Assembly: GCF_002812985.1 (NCBI RefSeq)
Contig: NZ_PGCP01000022.1
Location: 107,247-171,246, forward strand
Length of the DNA: 64,000 nt
Origin: Aeromonas lusitana
GTDB taxonomy: Bacteria > Pseudomonadota > Gammaproteobacteria > Enterobacterales > Aeromonadaceae
Direction: 5' to 3'
Part shown: positions 9,214 through 17,309 of the stretch, one piece after another
Position numbering within the stretch: the first letter of the stretch is position 1
How the letters are laid out: each line of letters starts with the position of its first letter
The notes under the pieces: model-generated
Databases searched by the model: none
What the model was told of the DNA's origin: nothing
Seen by the model: only the letters and a program-made list of their open reading frames with translations
Made by a program: the position numbers and the translations under genes

Positions 9214-9492
9214 ATGAAAATCACCCGCACCGATCCGCTCTATGCCCAGGCCCAGTTGCAACGCAAGCAGGATGCCGCCCCGCTGGCCCAGTCTCAGTCC
9301 AAGCCGAGCCAGGGCGATGCCAGGATCAGCACCACGACACAGACCATCAATCAGGCGAGAAGCCAGCTGGCTTCCACCTCGGATGTGGATATGGAGAAGG
9401 TGAACCAGATCCGTCAGGCCATCAGCGAAGGCAAGCTGGAGCTCGACATGGATGCCCTGAGCCAGGCCATCCTGGACATGCATCGTCGATGA
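9214..9492 (+). CDS. flgM: Anti-sigma-28 factor FlgM (lateral)
   Basis: FlgM (LfgM), 92 residues, holds the lateral flagellar sigma factor inactive until it is exported through the completed hook-basal body. The C-terminal half SDVDMEKVNQIRQAISEGKLELD followed by LSQAILDMHRR fits the FlgM sigma-binding helices; the N-terminal half is polar and probably disordered, as in the family. The cognate sigma factor gene is not in this window. The stop overlaps the flgN start (ATGA). Confidence 0.9.
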   Translation: MKITRTDPLYAQAQLQRKQDAAPLAQSQSKPSQGDARISTTTQTINQARSQLASTSDVDMEKVNQIRQAISEGKLELDMDALSQAILDMHRR

Positions 9493-9932
9493 GCATGGCA
9501 CTCAAGCTGAGGGTCAAGCAGTTGATCATCGGCATCCAGCAAGACTCTAGCCGCTACGCCGAGCTGCAACAATTGCTGCTCAACCAGCATGGCCTGCTGG
9601 CCAGCCATGACGTCGATGGCTTGACCGCCCACAATCAGCGGCAAACCCGCGTGATGGCAGAGATCCAGCAGCAGGCCCAGCAACGCTGTCAGCATCTGCT
9701 GGCACTGGGGCTCAAGCCCGATGAGAAGGGAATGGCGACGCTCATCACCAAGTTGCCAGGCCAGTTGCAACAGAGCGTCGGCGAGCAGTGGCAACGACTC
9801 GAGCTGCTGCTGCAACAATGCCGACGTCAGAATGAGCTCAATGGTCGCCTGTTGGCCGGTCAGATAGAAACCATTCATACCCTGCTGGGCCAGGAGTCCT
9901 CCTATGGCCAGCAAGACCGCTTCCCCGATTGA
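9489..9932 (+). CDS. flgN: Flagellar export chaperone FlgN
   Basis: A 147-residue, almost entirely helical, Gln- and Leu-rich protein in the place of FlgN (LfgN), the export chaperone for FlgK and FlgL. Sequence identity within this family is low; the call rests on size, coiled-coil composition and its position directly after flgM with a 4-nt overlap. It ends 6 nt from the convergent fliJ stop, with no obvious terminator between them. Confidence 0.85.
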   Translation: MSMALKLRVKQLIIGIQQDSSRYAELQQLLLNQHGLLASHDVDGLTAHNQRQTRVMAEIQQQAQQRCQHLLALGLKPDEKGMATLITKLPGQLQQSVGEQWQRLELLLQQCRRQNELNGRLLAGQIETIHTLLGQESSYGQQDRFPD

Positions 9933-9937
9933 GTGGC

Positions 9938-10354
9938 TCAGCGCCCTTGCAGGGCGCGATGGCGCAGACTGGCGAGCTCGTCCAGCTGGCGCTGTTCCCC
10001 CGCTTCATGGCGCTGGCGCTTGTCCAGCTCCCGCTTGTCCAGCAGCAACTCCAACCCCTTGACCCGACCAAACTGCTTGAGCAGTTGACCCTCATGGCGT
10101 GACAGATCCACGCGTGCCAGCGCCGATTGCTGCAACTGGTGATCCAGCAGATGACGCAGCTGTCCCTGCATCTGCTGCTTGTTTTGCCACAGCAGAGGAT
10201 GAAAGCTCGCCGAACCGGGCTGCAGGGTATCGATCACCTCTCTCAATTTCACGGCACGCTGCTCTTCACGCATGGCCAGATCTCGCAGGCGTTGCCGCTC
10301 CTTGCCCATGGATTCCAACGCATCTTGTTGCAGGCCGAGATAGGATTTCAGCAT
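9938..10354 (-). CDS. fliJ: Flagellar export stalk/chaperone protein FliJ
   Basis: A 138-residue coiled-coil protein matching FliJ (LfiJ), the central stalk of the FliI ATPase ring and a general chaperone of export. It is rich in Gln, Leu, Arg and Glu with heptad periodicity, for example LGLQQDALESMGKERQRLRDL at the N-terminus and LLDKRELDKRQRHEAGEQRQ near residue 100. Last gene of the lafK-fliEFGHIJ run, 9 nt after fliI. Confidence 0.86.
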   Translation of the reverse strand: MLKSYLGLQQDALESMGKERQRLRDLAMREEQRAVKLREVIDTLQPGSASFHPLLWQNKQQMQGQLRHLLDHQLQQSALARVDLSRHEGQLLKQFGRVKGLELLLDKRELDKRQRHEAGEQRQLDELASLRHRALQGR

Positions 10355-10363
10355 GCCGCGTCC

Positions 10364-11695
10364 TTAGGCTCTGCCTAACACTTGTTTGAGACCGCCCACC
10401 ACCTGGGTGATGGGGGTCTCTTCGTGGATACCCTGCTGCAAGAAGCCGGCGATGGCGGGATAACGCTGCACCGCCTCATCCATCTGGGGGTCGGCCCCAG
10501 GCTGATAGCCGCCGAGGGGCAAGAGTTCACGGACCTGTTGATAACGGCCCCAGAGTTGGCGCAGGTTAACGGCCAGGGTCTGCCACTCGGGCGCTACCAC
10601 CTGCGGCATGACCCGGCTCACCGAGGCGCCTATATCGATGGCCGGGTAGTGACCCTCCTCCGCCAGCCGGCGCGTCAGCACTATGTGACCATCGAGGATG
10701 GCCCTGGCCGAATCCACTACGGGATCCTGTTGATCATCCCCCTCCGCCAGCACGGTATAGAAAGCGCTCAGGCTGCCATCGGCACGGGTGCCGTTACCCG
10801 CCCGCTCCACCAGCTGGGTCAGCATGCTGAACACTGAGGGAGGATAACCGCGGGTGGCGGGGGGTTCGCCGATCGCCAGCGCAATCTCGCGCTGGGCCTG
10901 GGCATAGCGGGTCAGGGAGTCCATCAGCAGCAGCACGTCCTGCCCCTGCTCACGAAAATACTCGGCGATGCGGTGGCACAGCTGGGCCGCGCGCAGTCGC
11001 ATCAGGGGGGATTGATCCGCCGGTGCCGCGATCACCACGGAGCGGGCCAGCCCCTCGGCCCCCAGGCTGTGCTCGATGAACTCGCGCACCTCACGGCCCC
11101 GCTCACCGATGAGCCCCACCACCACTATCTGGGCGCTGGTGTTGCGGGTCATCATGCCGAGCAGCATGCTCTTGCCGACCCCGGAGCCGGCGAACAGCCC
11201 GAGCCGCTGGCCCTTGCCCACGGTCAACAGGCCGTTGATGGCCCGGATCCCCACGTCCAGCGGCTCGCGCACCGGCGTGCGCAGCAGCGGATTGGGGGGA
11301 GAGGCAAACAGGGGAACCCGTTCACCCTCGTCCGACAGGGGGCGCCCATCGAGGGGTTGCAACAGTCCATCGAGCACCCGTCCAAGCAGGTGATCGCCTA
11401 CCCGAATGGTCTCCTCCCCGTCGATGGGCAGTACCCGAGCACCGGCGTAAAGGCCGCTCATGGGCTGCAGCGGCATCAGGTAGGAGATATCCCGGTTGAA
11501 CCCCACCACCTCGGCCAGCAAGGGGTCACCCGTGGCACAATCGACCCGGCAACGCTGTCCCATCACCAGCTGGCAACCCACGACCTCCAGGGTCAGGCCG
11601 GTGACCCGCACCAGACGACCGTAGCGACGAAAACCCGGGATCTCGTCCAGGTTGTCCAGTGCCGACGTCAGGACCCGTTGCAGGGATTCATGCAT
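10364..11695 (-). CDS. fliI: Flagellum-specific export ATPase FliI
   Basis: FliI (LfiI), the F1-beta-like ATPase of the flagellar type III export apparatus, 443 residues. The Walker A loop GLFAGSGVGKSMLLG lies near residue 165, the Walker B strand DVLLLMDSLTRYAQAQRE near 250, and the ERGREVREF segment near 200. It overlaps the end of fliH by 8 nt. It works with FliH and FliJ below the FlhA ring. Confidence 0.96.
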   Translation of the reverse strand: MHESLQRVLTSALDNLDEIPGFRRYGRLVRVTGLTLEVVGCQLVMGQRCRVDCATGDPLLAEVVGFNRDISYLMPLQPMSGLYAGARVLPIDGEETIRVGDHLLGRVLDGLLQPLDGRPLSDEGERVPLFASPPNPLLRTPVREPLDVGIRAINGLLTVGKGQRLGLFAGSGVGKSMLLGMMTRNTSAQIVVVGLIGERGREVREFIEHSLGAEGLARSVVIAAPADQSPLMRLRAAQLCHRIAEYFREQGQDVLLLMDSLTRYAQAQREIALAIGEPPATRGYPPSVFSMLTQLVERAGNGTRADGSLSAFYTVLAEGDDQQDPVVDSARAILDGHIVLTRRLAEEGHYPAIDIGASVSRVMPQVVAPEWQTLAVNLRQLWGRYQQVRELLPLGGYQPGADPQMDEAVQRYPAIAGFLQQGIHEETPITQVVGGLKQVLGRA

Positions 11696-12380
11696 CCTTG
11701 GGCAATTCCAGGGTCTGGTTGAGCTGCTCTATGCAGCGGCCGAGCCGCTCCTTGGTGTTGATCTCGATGACAGCCGCGCGGGTCTCGATCCGGGCGTCAC
11801 CGACCCCCAGGGCTCCATCCACCTGCAGCGGCCACTTCTCGCAGCGGGTTACCCCCTGCTCGGCCAGCCGTTGTCTGTCCCCTTCACTGAGATAGATGAC
11901 CAGATCTTCGGATTCGTTCGGCAGGGTCGCCATGGCCTGTTCGACCTGGCTGAGCACCTGCTGCGGGTTGAGGGTAAATTCGGCCTGGATCACCCGCTTC
12001 GCCACCTGGGCAACCAGCTGGGCGATCAGCTCTTTTTGCTCCAGCATGCGGGCCCGCGTCAGGGACTCCCATTGCAGCTGCAACTTGGCGAAGGGGATCA
12101 TGGCCTGATCGAACGAGGCCCGCCCCTCGGCCAGCCCCTGTGCCAGGCCACGCACCTGACCCTGCTGCAGGCCCTTGGCCTCCCCTTCGATGAGGCCGCT
12201 GGTCAGCCCCTGCTGGTAGCCGGACTGGTACCCTTCGGCCTGCCCCTGCTCCAACCCTTGCTGATAGCCATATTCAAACTCTTCCTGCTGGCTCTGGGCC
12301 TCTTCCCCACTCTGCCCCAAGGACGGGAAACGGTAGAGACGGGTGGCACCGGCCGCCAATTTGCGAACATGCTGACTCAT
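11688..12380 (-). CDS. fliH: Flagellar export ATPase regulator FliH, with a long GxxxG-type repeat helix
   Basis: FliH (LfiH) binds and restrains FliI and tethers it to FliN. The 230 residues split into a basic N-terminus, a conspicuous Gly/Gln repeat region at about residues 35-85 (GYQQGLEQG, GYQSGYQQG, GLIEGEAKG, GLAQGLAEG) and a C-terminal stator-like domain. Repeats of Gly every four residues are a known FliH feature; this stretch is long. An AGGAGAG ribosome-binding site precedes ATG 12380. Confidence 0.93.
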   Translation of the reverse strand: MSQHVRKLAAGATRLYRFPSLGQSGEEAQSQQEEFEYGYQQGLEQGQAEGYQSGYQQGLTSGLIEGEAKGLQQGQVRGLAQGLAEGRASFDQAMIPFAKLQLQWESLTRARMLEQKELIAQLVAQVAKRVIQAEFTLNPQQVLSQVEQAMATLPNESEDLVIYLSEGDRQRLAEQGVTRCEKWPLQVDGALGVGDARIETRAAVIEINTKERLGRCIEQLNQTLELPKDA

Positions 12381-12392
12381 GCCTCTCTCCTG

Positions 12393-13421
12393 TTAGCTGA
12401 CGGTCGGTTCTTCGAACAGCTGGAACTCGAGCTCGCCTTGCTCTACCAGCTCCCGCACCATCTGCATCACCTCTTCCCGCGCCTGCTCGACCTTGCGCAG
12501 GGAGACGCTGCCCTGATCCTGGATCTGGGCCTCCAGCGCCTGCGCCATCCGCTTCGGCATGGCGCCAAGCACCACCTTGCGGAAGCTGGCTTCGGTGTTT
12601 TTCAGGGCCAGCGCCAGCAGATCCGCCGGCAGCTCCTGCACCAGTCGTTGCAGGGTCTCGTCGCTCTGACGACGCAGGGCCATGAAGTCGAACATGTTCT
12701 TCTCGATCTCGAGGGCCATGTCCCCATCGTGTTCCCGCAGCAGGGAGAGCATCTGCTCCTTGTTACCCTGATAGCGGTTCAGGATATCGGCAACCTGGCG
12801 CACCCCGTTCACCTTGGCGCCGGACTGATCCGCCACGTAGGCGAGGCAGCGATCCAGCGTCAGTCTCAATTCGCCCAGCACATGCTCGCTGACCGAGCTG
12901 AGGCTGGCGACCCGCACCAGCAGATCGTCGTGCACCGAGCCCGGCAAGGCATCGAGCACGGCGGAGGCGGTCTGGGGGGGGAGGAAGGCAAGCAGCACGG
13001 CCTGCATCTGCGGGTGTTCATTGCGGAAGAAGCGGGCCAGCACATCGGCAGGCACCCACTGCAGGCGCTGGATGTCCTGGCTCATGACATCCCCGTAGAG
13101 GCTGTCGAGCAGGCTGCGGGAGAGGCGCTGTCCCAGCGCCAGATCCAGGGTCTGCTCCAGATATTCCCGTGACGCACTGCCGATACCGCTCTGTTCGCGG
13201 TACTGGTTGAAGAACTGCTGCAGGGTCCATTTGGCCTCTATCGAGCTCACACCGGAGAGGCCCGCCATCTTGGAAATGAGGCGCTGCACCTCATCGCGGG
13301 ACAGCTTCTGCATCACCTTGGCGGCGGCCTCTGTCCCCATGCTCAGCAACAGGATGGCGGCCTTCTCGAGGTTGTCGATATCGATGTCGACCGCACTCTG
13401 GTTCAGATTAACGTTGTTCAT
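12393..13421 (-). CDS. fliG: Flagellar motor switch protein FliG
   Basis: FliG (LfiG), the rotor protein that interacts with the stator and transmits torque, 342 residues from ATG 13421. A GTG at 13427 also opens the frame, but GGTGAG is better spaced for the ATG. Features: an N-terminal KAAILLLSMGTEAAAKVMQKL block, a middle EHPQ motif (NEHPQMQAVLLAFL near residue 128), and a C-terminal armadillo region ending RELVEQGELEF. The start lies inside the end of fliF, suggesting coupled synthesis of the MS-ring/C-ring pair. Confidence 0.95.
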   Translation of the reverse strand: MNNVNLNQSAVDIDIDNLEKAAILLLSMGTEAAAKVMQKLSRDEVQRLISKMAGLSGVSSIEAKWTLQQFFNQYREQSGIGSASREYLEQTLDLALGQRLSRSLLDSLYGDVMSQDIQRLQWVPADVLARFFRNEHPQMQAVLLAFLPPQTASAVLDALPGSVHDDLLVRVASLSSVSEHVLGELRLTLDRCLAYVADQSGAKVNGVRQVADILNRYQGNKEQMLSLLREHDGDMALEIEKNMFDFMALRRQSDETLQRLVQELPADLLALALKNTEASFRKVVLGAMPKRMAQALEAQIQDQGSVSLRKVEQAREEVMQMVRELVEQGELEFQLFEEPTVS

Positions 13422-15165
13422 TACCACTCACCCATTGTCTGACCACTTCCGCCACCCGGGCCGTGTCTTTGTCTACCAGCAGTTGCAGATGCTTGAGCTG
13501 AACTTCCAGCTCGGAACCGGGTTCAGGCAAGGCTTCCAGATCCAGTGAGGAGAACTGGGGATCCAGTCTGTGCTCGCTCTGCAGCAGGCTCTTGCCGACC
13601 GGCGAGCCCTCGAGTTCACCATCCCCATCCCGGCGCATGGAGAGACCGACCTGGGGCTCCAGCTCGTCGTCCTGCTCCTGTTCCGATTCGGCTTCGGGAT
13701 ACTGCTGGGTACGCACCAGGTGCTTCACCAGAGGACGGATGCCGAAGAACACCAGGGTCAGCCCCAACAGGCCACCCACCAGATAGCGCAGGGAGTCCTG
13801 CCAGTAAGGGGTCTCCAGCCAGCTGGACTCGGGCGGCGTGACCGGCACGGCACCGGTGAAGTCGAACACCTGCAGGCTGATCAGATCGCCACGGGCGCCG
13901 TCGAAGCCGACCGAGCGCTCCACCATCTGCCGGATCTGCTCCAGCTGCTCGGCACTCCAGCCATCCTTGGGCGCACTTTGCTGGTTCAACAGGATGGAGA
14001 CGTTCATCCGCTCCAGGCGCCCCTGCTGATAGCGGGTATGCACTATGGTGCGGCTGTTCTCATACTGCTTGCTGACTTCCTGCCGCTCGGTCCGGGTGTC
14101 GTTCTTGGCGGGCTCTTGGGCGGCCGCATTGGGCTGAGCGCCCTGCGCGGCCTGATCAGCCTGGGGCGCCGTCTCCGGCGGGCGGTTGGACAGGGCCCCC
14201 GGAATGCCGAGCGCCAGCGCGTCTATGGTCTTGTCAGACTTGTTGGATTCCTGGGTTACCACGCCGTTGGGGTCCAGCTGTTGCTGGGTCTCTTCCACCG
14301 CATTGAAGTTGACGTCTGCGGCTATCTGCACCCGGAAGTTGCCGGTGCCCAGCATGGGATAGAGCATGTCGTTGGCACGCTGGCGTATGTACTGCTCCAG
14401 CTTGCGCACATATTCCATCTGCTGGACGCTCTGCTTGCCAAATCCGGCCTTGTCACCGATCTCGGCGCTCAGCAGCTGGCCCGCCTGATCCACTATGGTC
14501 ACGGCTCCCGGCTTCATGCCGGAGATGCTGCCCGCCACCAGGTTTGCAATCGCCTCGACCTGACCCGGCTCCATCGACTGACCCGGTTGCAGGTCCAGCA
14601 TCACGGAGGCGCTGGGTTTCTCTTCGTCGCGGCCGACAAACAGCGTCCGCTTGGGGATCGCCAAATGCACGCGGGCGCTGCGCACCGCATCCAGCGAGAT
14701 GATGGTGCGGGCCAGCTCCCCTTCCAGAGCATGGCGATAGCGAGCCCCTTCCATGAATTCGCTGGTGCCGAGGCCGGTGACGTTGTCCAGCCCCTCGAGG
14801 CCGGCCGGCATGGCCGCCCTGACCCCGCGCGCCGCCAACGCCATGCGAACATGGGCCAGCTGGCTCTCGGGCACCAGGATCTGACCCGTGCTCTTCTCCA
14901 GGCGGAACGGCACCTGCTCTTTTTCCAGCATCTCCATGATGTTGGCGGTGTCGTAGAGCTCCTGCTTGCCGTAGAGGGGGACGTAGTTCTTGCTGGAGGT
15001 CCACAGTATGACCACTATGGTGCCCGCCACGATCGCGGCCAGCAGCGCTATGGTCAGGATGGATTTGTTGTCCCGGGACAGGGTGCGCCAGTTGCGCATC
15101 CCTTCCTGTACCCGAGCCATCAGGGAGACAGAGGCGCCCTGGGAGGATGAAACCAGTTCAGTCAT
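13408..15165 (-). CDS. fliF: Flagellar MS-ring protein FliF
   Basis: FliF (LfiF), the inner-membrane MS-ring, 585 residues. A first membrane segment (ILTIALLAAIVAGTIVVILW, about residues 37-56) is followed by the ring-building motifs, including VHLAIPKRTLFV near 165. A second membrane segment (YLVGGLLGLTLVFFGIRPLV) lies near residue 465, and the C-terminal cytoplasmic tail binds FliG. The tail contains an acidic stretch, ESEQEQDDELE. It follows fliE by 8 nt and overlaps fliG. Confidence 0.96.
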   Translation of the reverse strand: MTELVSSSQGASVSLMARVQEGMRNWRTLSRDNKSILTIALLAAIVAGTIVVILWTSSKNYVPLYGKQELYDTANIMEMLEKEQVPFRLEKSTGQILVPESQLAHVRMALAARGVRAAMPAGLEGLDNVTGLGTSEFMEGARYRHALEGELARTIISLDAVRSARVHLAIPKRTLFVGRDEEKPSASVMLDLQPGQSMEPGQVEAIANLVAGSISGMKPGAVTIVDQAGQLLSAEIGDKAGFGKQSVQQMEYVRKLEQYIRQRANDMLYPMLGTGNFRVQIAADVNFNAVEETQQQLDPNGVVTQESNKSDKTIDALALGIPGALSNRPPETAPQADQAAQGAQPNAAAQEPAKNDTRTERQEVSKQYENSRTIVHTRYQQGRLERMNVSILLNQQSAPKDGWSAEQLEQIRQMVERSVGFDGARGDLISLQVFDFTGAVPVTPPESSWLETPYWQDSLRYLVGGLLGLTLVFFGIRPLVKHLVRTQQYPEAESEQEQDDELEPQVGLSMRRDGDGELEGSPVGKSLLQSEHRLDPQFSSLDLEALPEPGSELEVQLKHLQLLVDKDTARVAEVVRQWVSGNEQR

Positions 15166-15173
15166 GAGCTACC

Positions 15174-15500
15174 TCAGAGCGGCATGCGCATGATGTCGTC
15201 GAAACCCGTCATCAGCTTGTTGCGCACCTGCATCAGGGCAGAAAAACTGAGACCGGCTTTCTGACTGGCCACCATGGCCCCGACCAGATCGTCGCTCTGG
15301 CCCGCATCGACGGCGGTCATCAGCTTGGATGCCACGTTCTGCTGTTCATTGATGCGGCCGACGACATCTTTCATGGCGTCGCTAAATGACACCGCCGATG
15401 CCTCGTTTGGCTCGATGGAAGGGGTTTGATTGGCGACTCGCTGCATTTCCTGCATCTGCTGCAGGAGTGTCACCTGTGATGACATCATCTCAATCTTCAC
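15174..15500 (-). CDS. fliE: Flagellar hook-basal body adapter FliE
   Basis: FliE (LfiE), 108 residues, joins the MS-ring to the rod and gates export. The C-terminal half has the family pattern: LMTAVDAGQSDDLVGAMVASQ, then GLSFSALMQVRNKLMTGFDDIMRM. The start is GTG at 15500 with AAGGGA upstream; an ATG at 15488 is an alternative. It is the first structural gene after lafK, 11 nt downstream. Confidence 0.93.
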   Translation of the reverse strand: MKIEMMSSQVTLLQQMQEMQRVANQTPSIEPNEASAVSFSDAMKDVVGRINEQQNVASKLMTAVDAGQSDDLVGAMVASQKAGLSFSALMQVRNKLMTGFDDIMRMPL

Positions 15501-15511
15501 TCGGTTATCCC

Positions 15512-16888
15512 TTAGTTTTGAATCTGCTGCTCGATATCGATGCCTTGCTCACGCATGGCAGCAAGCTTGTACCTGAGTGCCCGGGTCGTCATCCCAAGGG
15601 CCTCGGCCGTACGGGTGCGATGGCCACGAAAACGGCGCAACGTCTCAAGAACGAATTGAAATTCAGCATGCCGCTTGGTCTCGCTGAGCCCTTCTGGCGC
15701 AGCCAGCGTCTGCGGTAACAGGTTGTCGGATTCGGCAGCGTAATGGGGCAACATCAAATCGACGGCCTGGATATGCAATCCGCGAGCCATAATTAGGGCT
15801 CGCTGCATGACATTGTCCAGTTCACGCACATTGCCGGGCCAGTCATAGGCGAGCAGCTGCTTGCGGGCGCTCTCGCTCAGGCGATAGCCCTGCTGGGCGG
15901 CGTAGCGTTCGATGAAGTAGTCGGCCAGCGGCAAGATGTCGTCCGGCCGCTCCCGCAGCGCCGGCCAGTTCATGGGCAGCACGTCGAGCCGATAGAACAG
16001 ATCCTCGCGAAACTCCCCCTGCGCCACCAACTCCCTCAGATCCCGGTTGCTGGCGGCGATGATCCGCACATCCAGCGCGATCACCTGATGGCTGCCGAGA
16101 CGCTCCACCTCCTTCTCCTGCAGCACCCGCAGCAGCTTGGCCTGCAGCGCCAGGGGCAGCTCGGAGATCTCGTCGAGCAAGAGGGTGCCGCCCTGGGCCA
16201 GTTCAAACTTGCCCTGCTGGCTCGCCGTGGCGCCGGTGAAGGCGCCCTTGCTGTGGCCGAACAGGATGGATTCGAGCATGGCCTCGGGGATGGCGGCGCA
16301 GTTGATGGCCACGAAGGGCTTGTGGGCCCGGCTGGACATATCGTGGATATAGCGGGCCAACCGCTCCTTGCCCGTCCCCGACTCGCCACCGATGAGGATG
16401 GTGGCAGAGCTCTTGGCGGCACGCCTGGCAAGTTGCAGCACCTGCAGGCTCAGGGCGGAGGTCGCGATCAGGTTGGGAATGGCCTGACGCAGGCGCAGCG
16501 CACCCCTCACCACATCGATGATCTGGCGCGGACTGAAGGGCTTGATGATGTAGTCGATGGCGCCGGCCCGCATGGCTTCTGCCGCCAGATAGGCCTGATG
16601 CTCGTTGACCAGGATGACGCAGTCGGCTCCCGCCAGCTCGTGCACCATGGAGGGACCGGCTTCGGTCATGACCGCCATGTCGAGCAGGATGAGATCCACC
16701 GCATGGTGAGAAAGAAACTGCCTGGCCTGAGGAATGGAATCCTGGCAGGAAACACGATAGCCAGAATTCAACAACATCCTCTCTATATCGTTTCCATTTG
16801 ATAACGATGAGGAGACAAATAATAAATGTGCGTGCGATTCAACACCGACGGGTATTGAATTTTCCTTGATAGATAAATCAGAAAACAT
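15512..16888 (-). CDS. lafK: Lateral flagellar sigma-54-dependent transcriptional activator LafK
   Basis: LafK is the enhancer-binding regulator of the lateral flagella. Architecture: a receiver-like domain (about residues 20-130, with LILLDMAV and an IIKPFSP segment); an AAA+ central domain with Walker [10 protein letters not shown], the sigma-54 contact loop GAFTGA ([11 protein letters not shown]) and [12 protein letters not shown]; and a Fis-type HTH at the end ([20 protein letters not shown]). I take ATG 16888 (458 residues); a TTG at 16921 also opens the frame. Unlike orphan copies, it heads the fliEFGHIJ run. A c-di-GMP riboswitch lies about 130 nt upstream on the same strand, so expression is probably set by c-di-GMP. 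Confidence 0.93.
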   Translation of the reverse strand: MFSDLSIKENSIPVGVESHAHLLFVSSSLSNGNDIERMLLNSGYRVSCQDSIPQARQFLSHHAVDLILLDMAVMTEAGPSMVHELAGADCVILVNEHQAYLAAEAMRAGAIDYIIKPFSPRQIIDVVRGALRLRQAIPNLIATSALSLQVLQLARRAAKSSATILIGGESGTGKERLARYIHDMSSRAHKPFVAINCAAIPEAMLESILFGHSKGAFTGATASQQGKFELAQGGTLLLDEISELPLALQAKLLRVLQEKEVERLGSHQVIALDVRIIAASNRDLRELVAQGEFREDLFYRLDVLPMNWPALRERPDDILPLADYFIERYAAQQGYRLSESARKQLLAYDWPGNVRELDNVMQRALIMARGLHIQAVDLMLPHYAAESDNLLPQTLAAPEGLSETKRHAEFQFVLETLRRFRGHRTRTAEALGMTTRALRYKLAAMREQGIDIEQQIQN

Positions 16889-16939
16889 ATTAACCCGAAC
16901 CTGTGATTGCACATGAATCAATCAACAGAACTGACCGTG

Positions 16940-16990
16940 AAAAATAAAAACGCACCACGACAGAAACGACGCTGCTTAATTGAGCGTTTT
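16940..16990 (-). terminator. Terminator-like hairpin in the lafK leader, with an alternative fold
   Basis: On the minus strand, AAAACGC (16990-16984) can pair with GCGTTTT (16953-16947), followed by a T-rich run (TTTTTATTTTT). The loop is long (about 30 nt), so the stem alone is weak. ACGCT inside the left arm can instead pair with AGCGT about 9 nt further on, an alternative that excludes the terminator. It sits between the riboswitch and the lafK ATG, where an expression platform would be expected. Confidence 0.45.
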
Positions 16991-17019
16991 CCTTATAGTG
17001 GTATGAAAACAAGGCGAGA

Positions 17020-17114
17020 ATCATGGCCTTGGTAACCCCGCTATCATTAGCATCAATGCTGTTAGACCGGAGGCTTTGCGTCCTGACTTTTCAGTTCAGT
17101 TTGCCTTTATCATG
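17020..17114 (-). ncRNA. Cyclic di-GMP-I (GEMM) riboswitch upstream of lafK
   Basis: On the minus strand the sequence reproduces the conserved GEMM-I core: AAAGGCAAAC at the 5' side; a hairpin CTGAACT-GAAA-AGTCAG with a GAAA tetraloop and one bulged A; the invariant GGACGCAAAGCCTCCGG; a second arm (TCTAAC...GCTAATGATAGC) that would hold the tetraloop receptor; and the closing GCGGGGTTACC. The match to the V. cholerae Vc2 aptamer as I recall it is nearly complete in the conserved parts. It lies in the lafK leader, about 130 nt before ATG 16888, with a terminator-like element in between. Whether c-di-GMP turns lafK on or off cannot be read from sequence. Confidence 0.95.
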
Positions 17115-17135
17115 CGACGACCCGTATTAGGATGG

Positions 17136-17162
17136 CATGGCTTTGTTATCCCTAAAGCCATG
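17136..17162. repeat. Perfect 9-bp inverted repeat upstream of the riboswitch
   Basis: CATGGCTTT and AAAGCCATG flank a 9-nt spacer. There is no T-tract on either strand, so it is not an ordinary terminator. It is about 22 bp upstream of the aptamer's 5' side and could be an operator over the lafK promoter or part of an mRNA hairpin. Confidence 0.5.
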
Positions 17163-17214
17163 AGATGCATCTGATTGTTTGTATTTTGTTGTTTATTTCA
17201 GTATGCATCACGTC

Positions 17215-17240
17215 AAAAGCCGTCACATCATAACGGCTTT
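17215..17240 (-). terminator. Terminator after flhA
   Basis: AAAGCCGT and ACGGCTTT arms with an 8-9-nt loop, 70 nt after the flhA stop. It reads as a stem followed by TTTTGACG on the minus strand, and it separates the fliM-flhA operon from the lafK leader. The remainder of the 388-bp gap (16922-17309) is AT-rich with no other gene. Confidence 0.65.
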
Positions 17241-17309
17241 ATATGACAATTCAAGTAGATAAGCGGAATAACCTCTTCCTGATCAAAGTCCTGACATGGC
17301 AATTCAACT

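Noticed and set aside
13570..15150. A 526-codon open frame opposite fliF
   Set aside because: Shadow of fliF on the other strand.
16889..16921. TTG start at 16921 for lafK
   Set aside because: ATG 16888 is in frame and closer to the expected family N-terminus; neither start has a strong Shine-Dalgarno site, so this stays uncertain.
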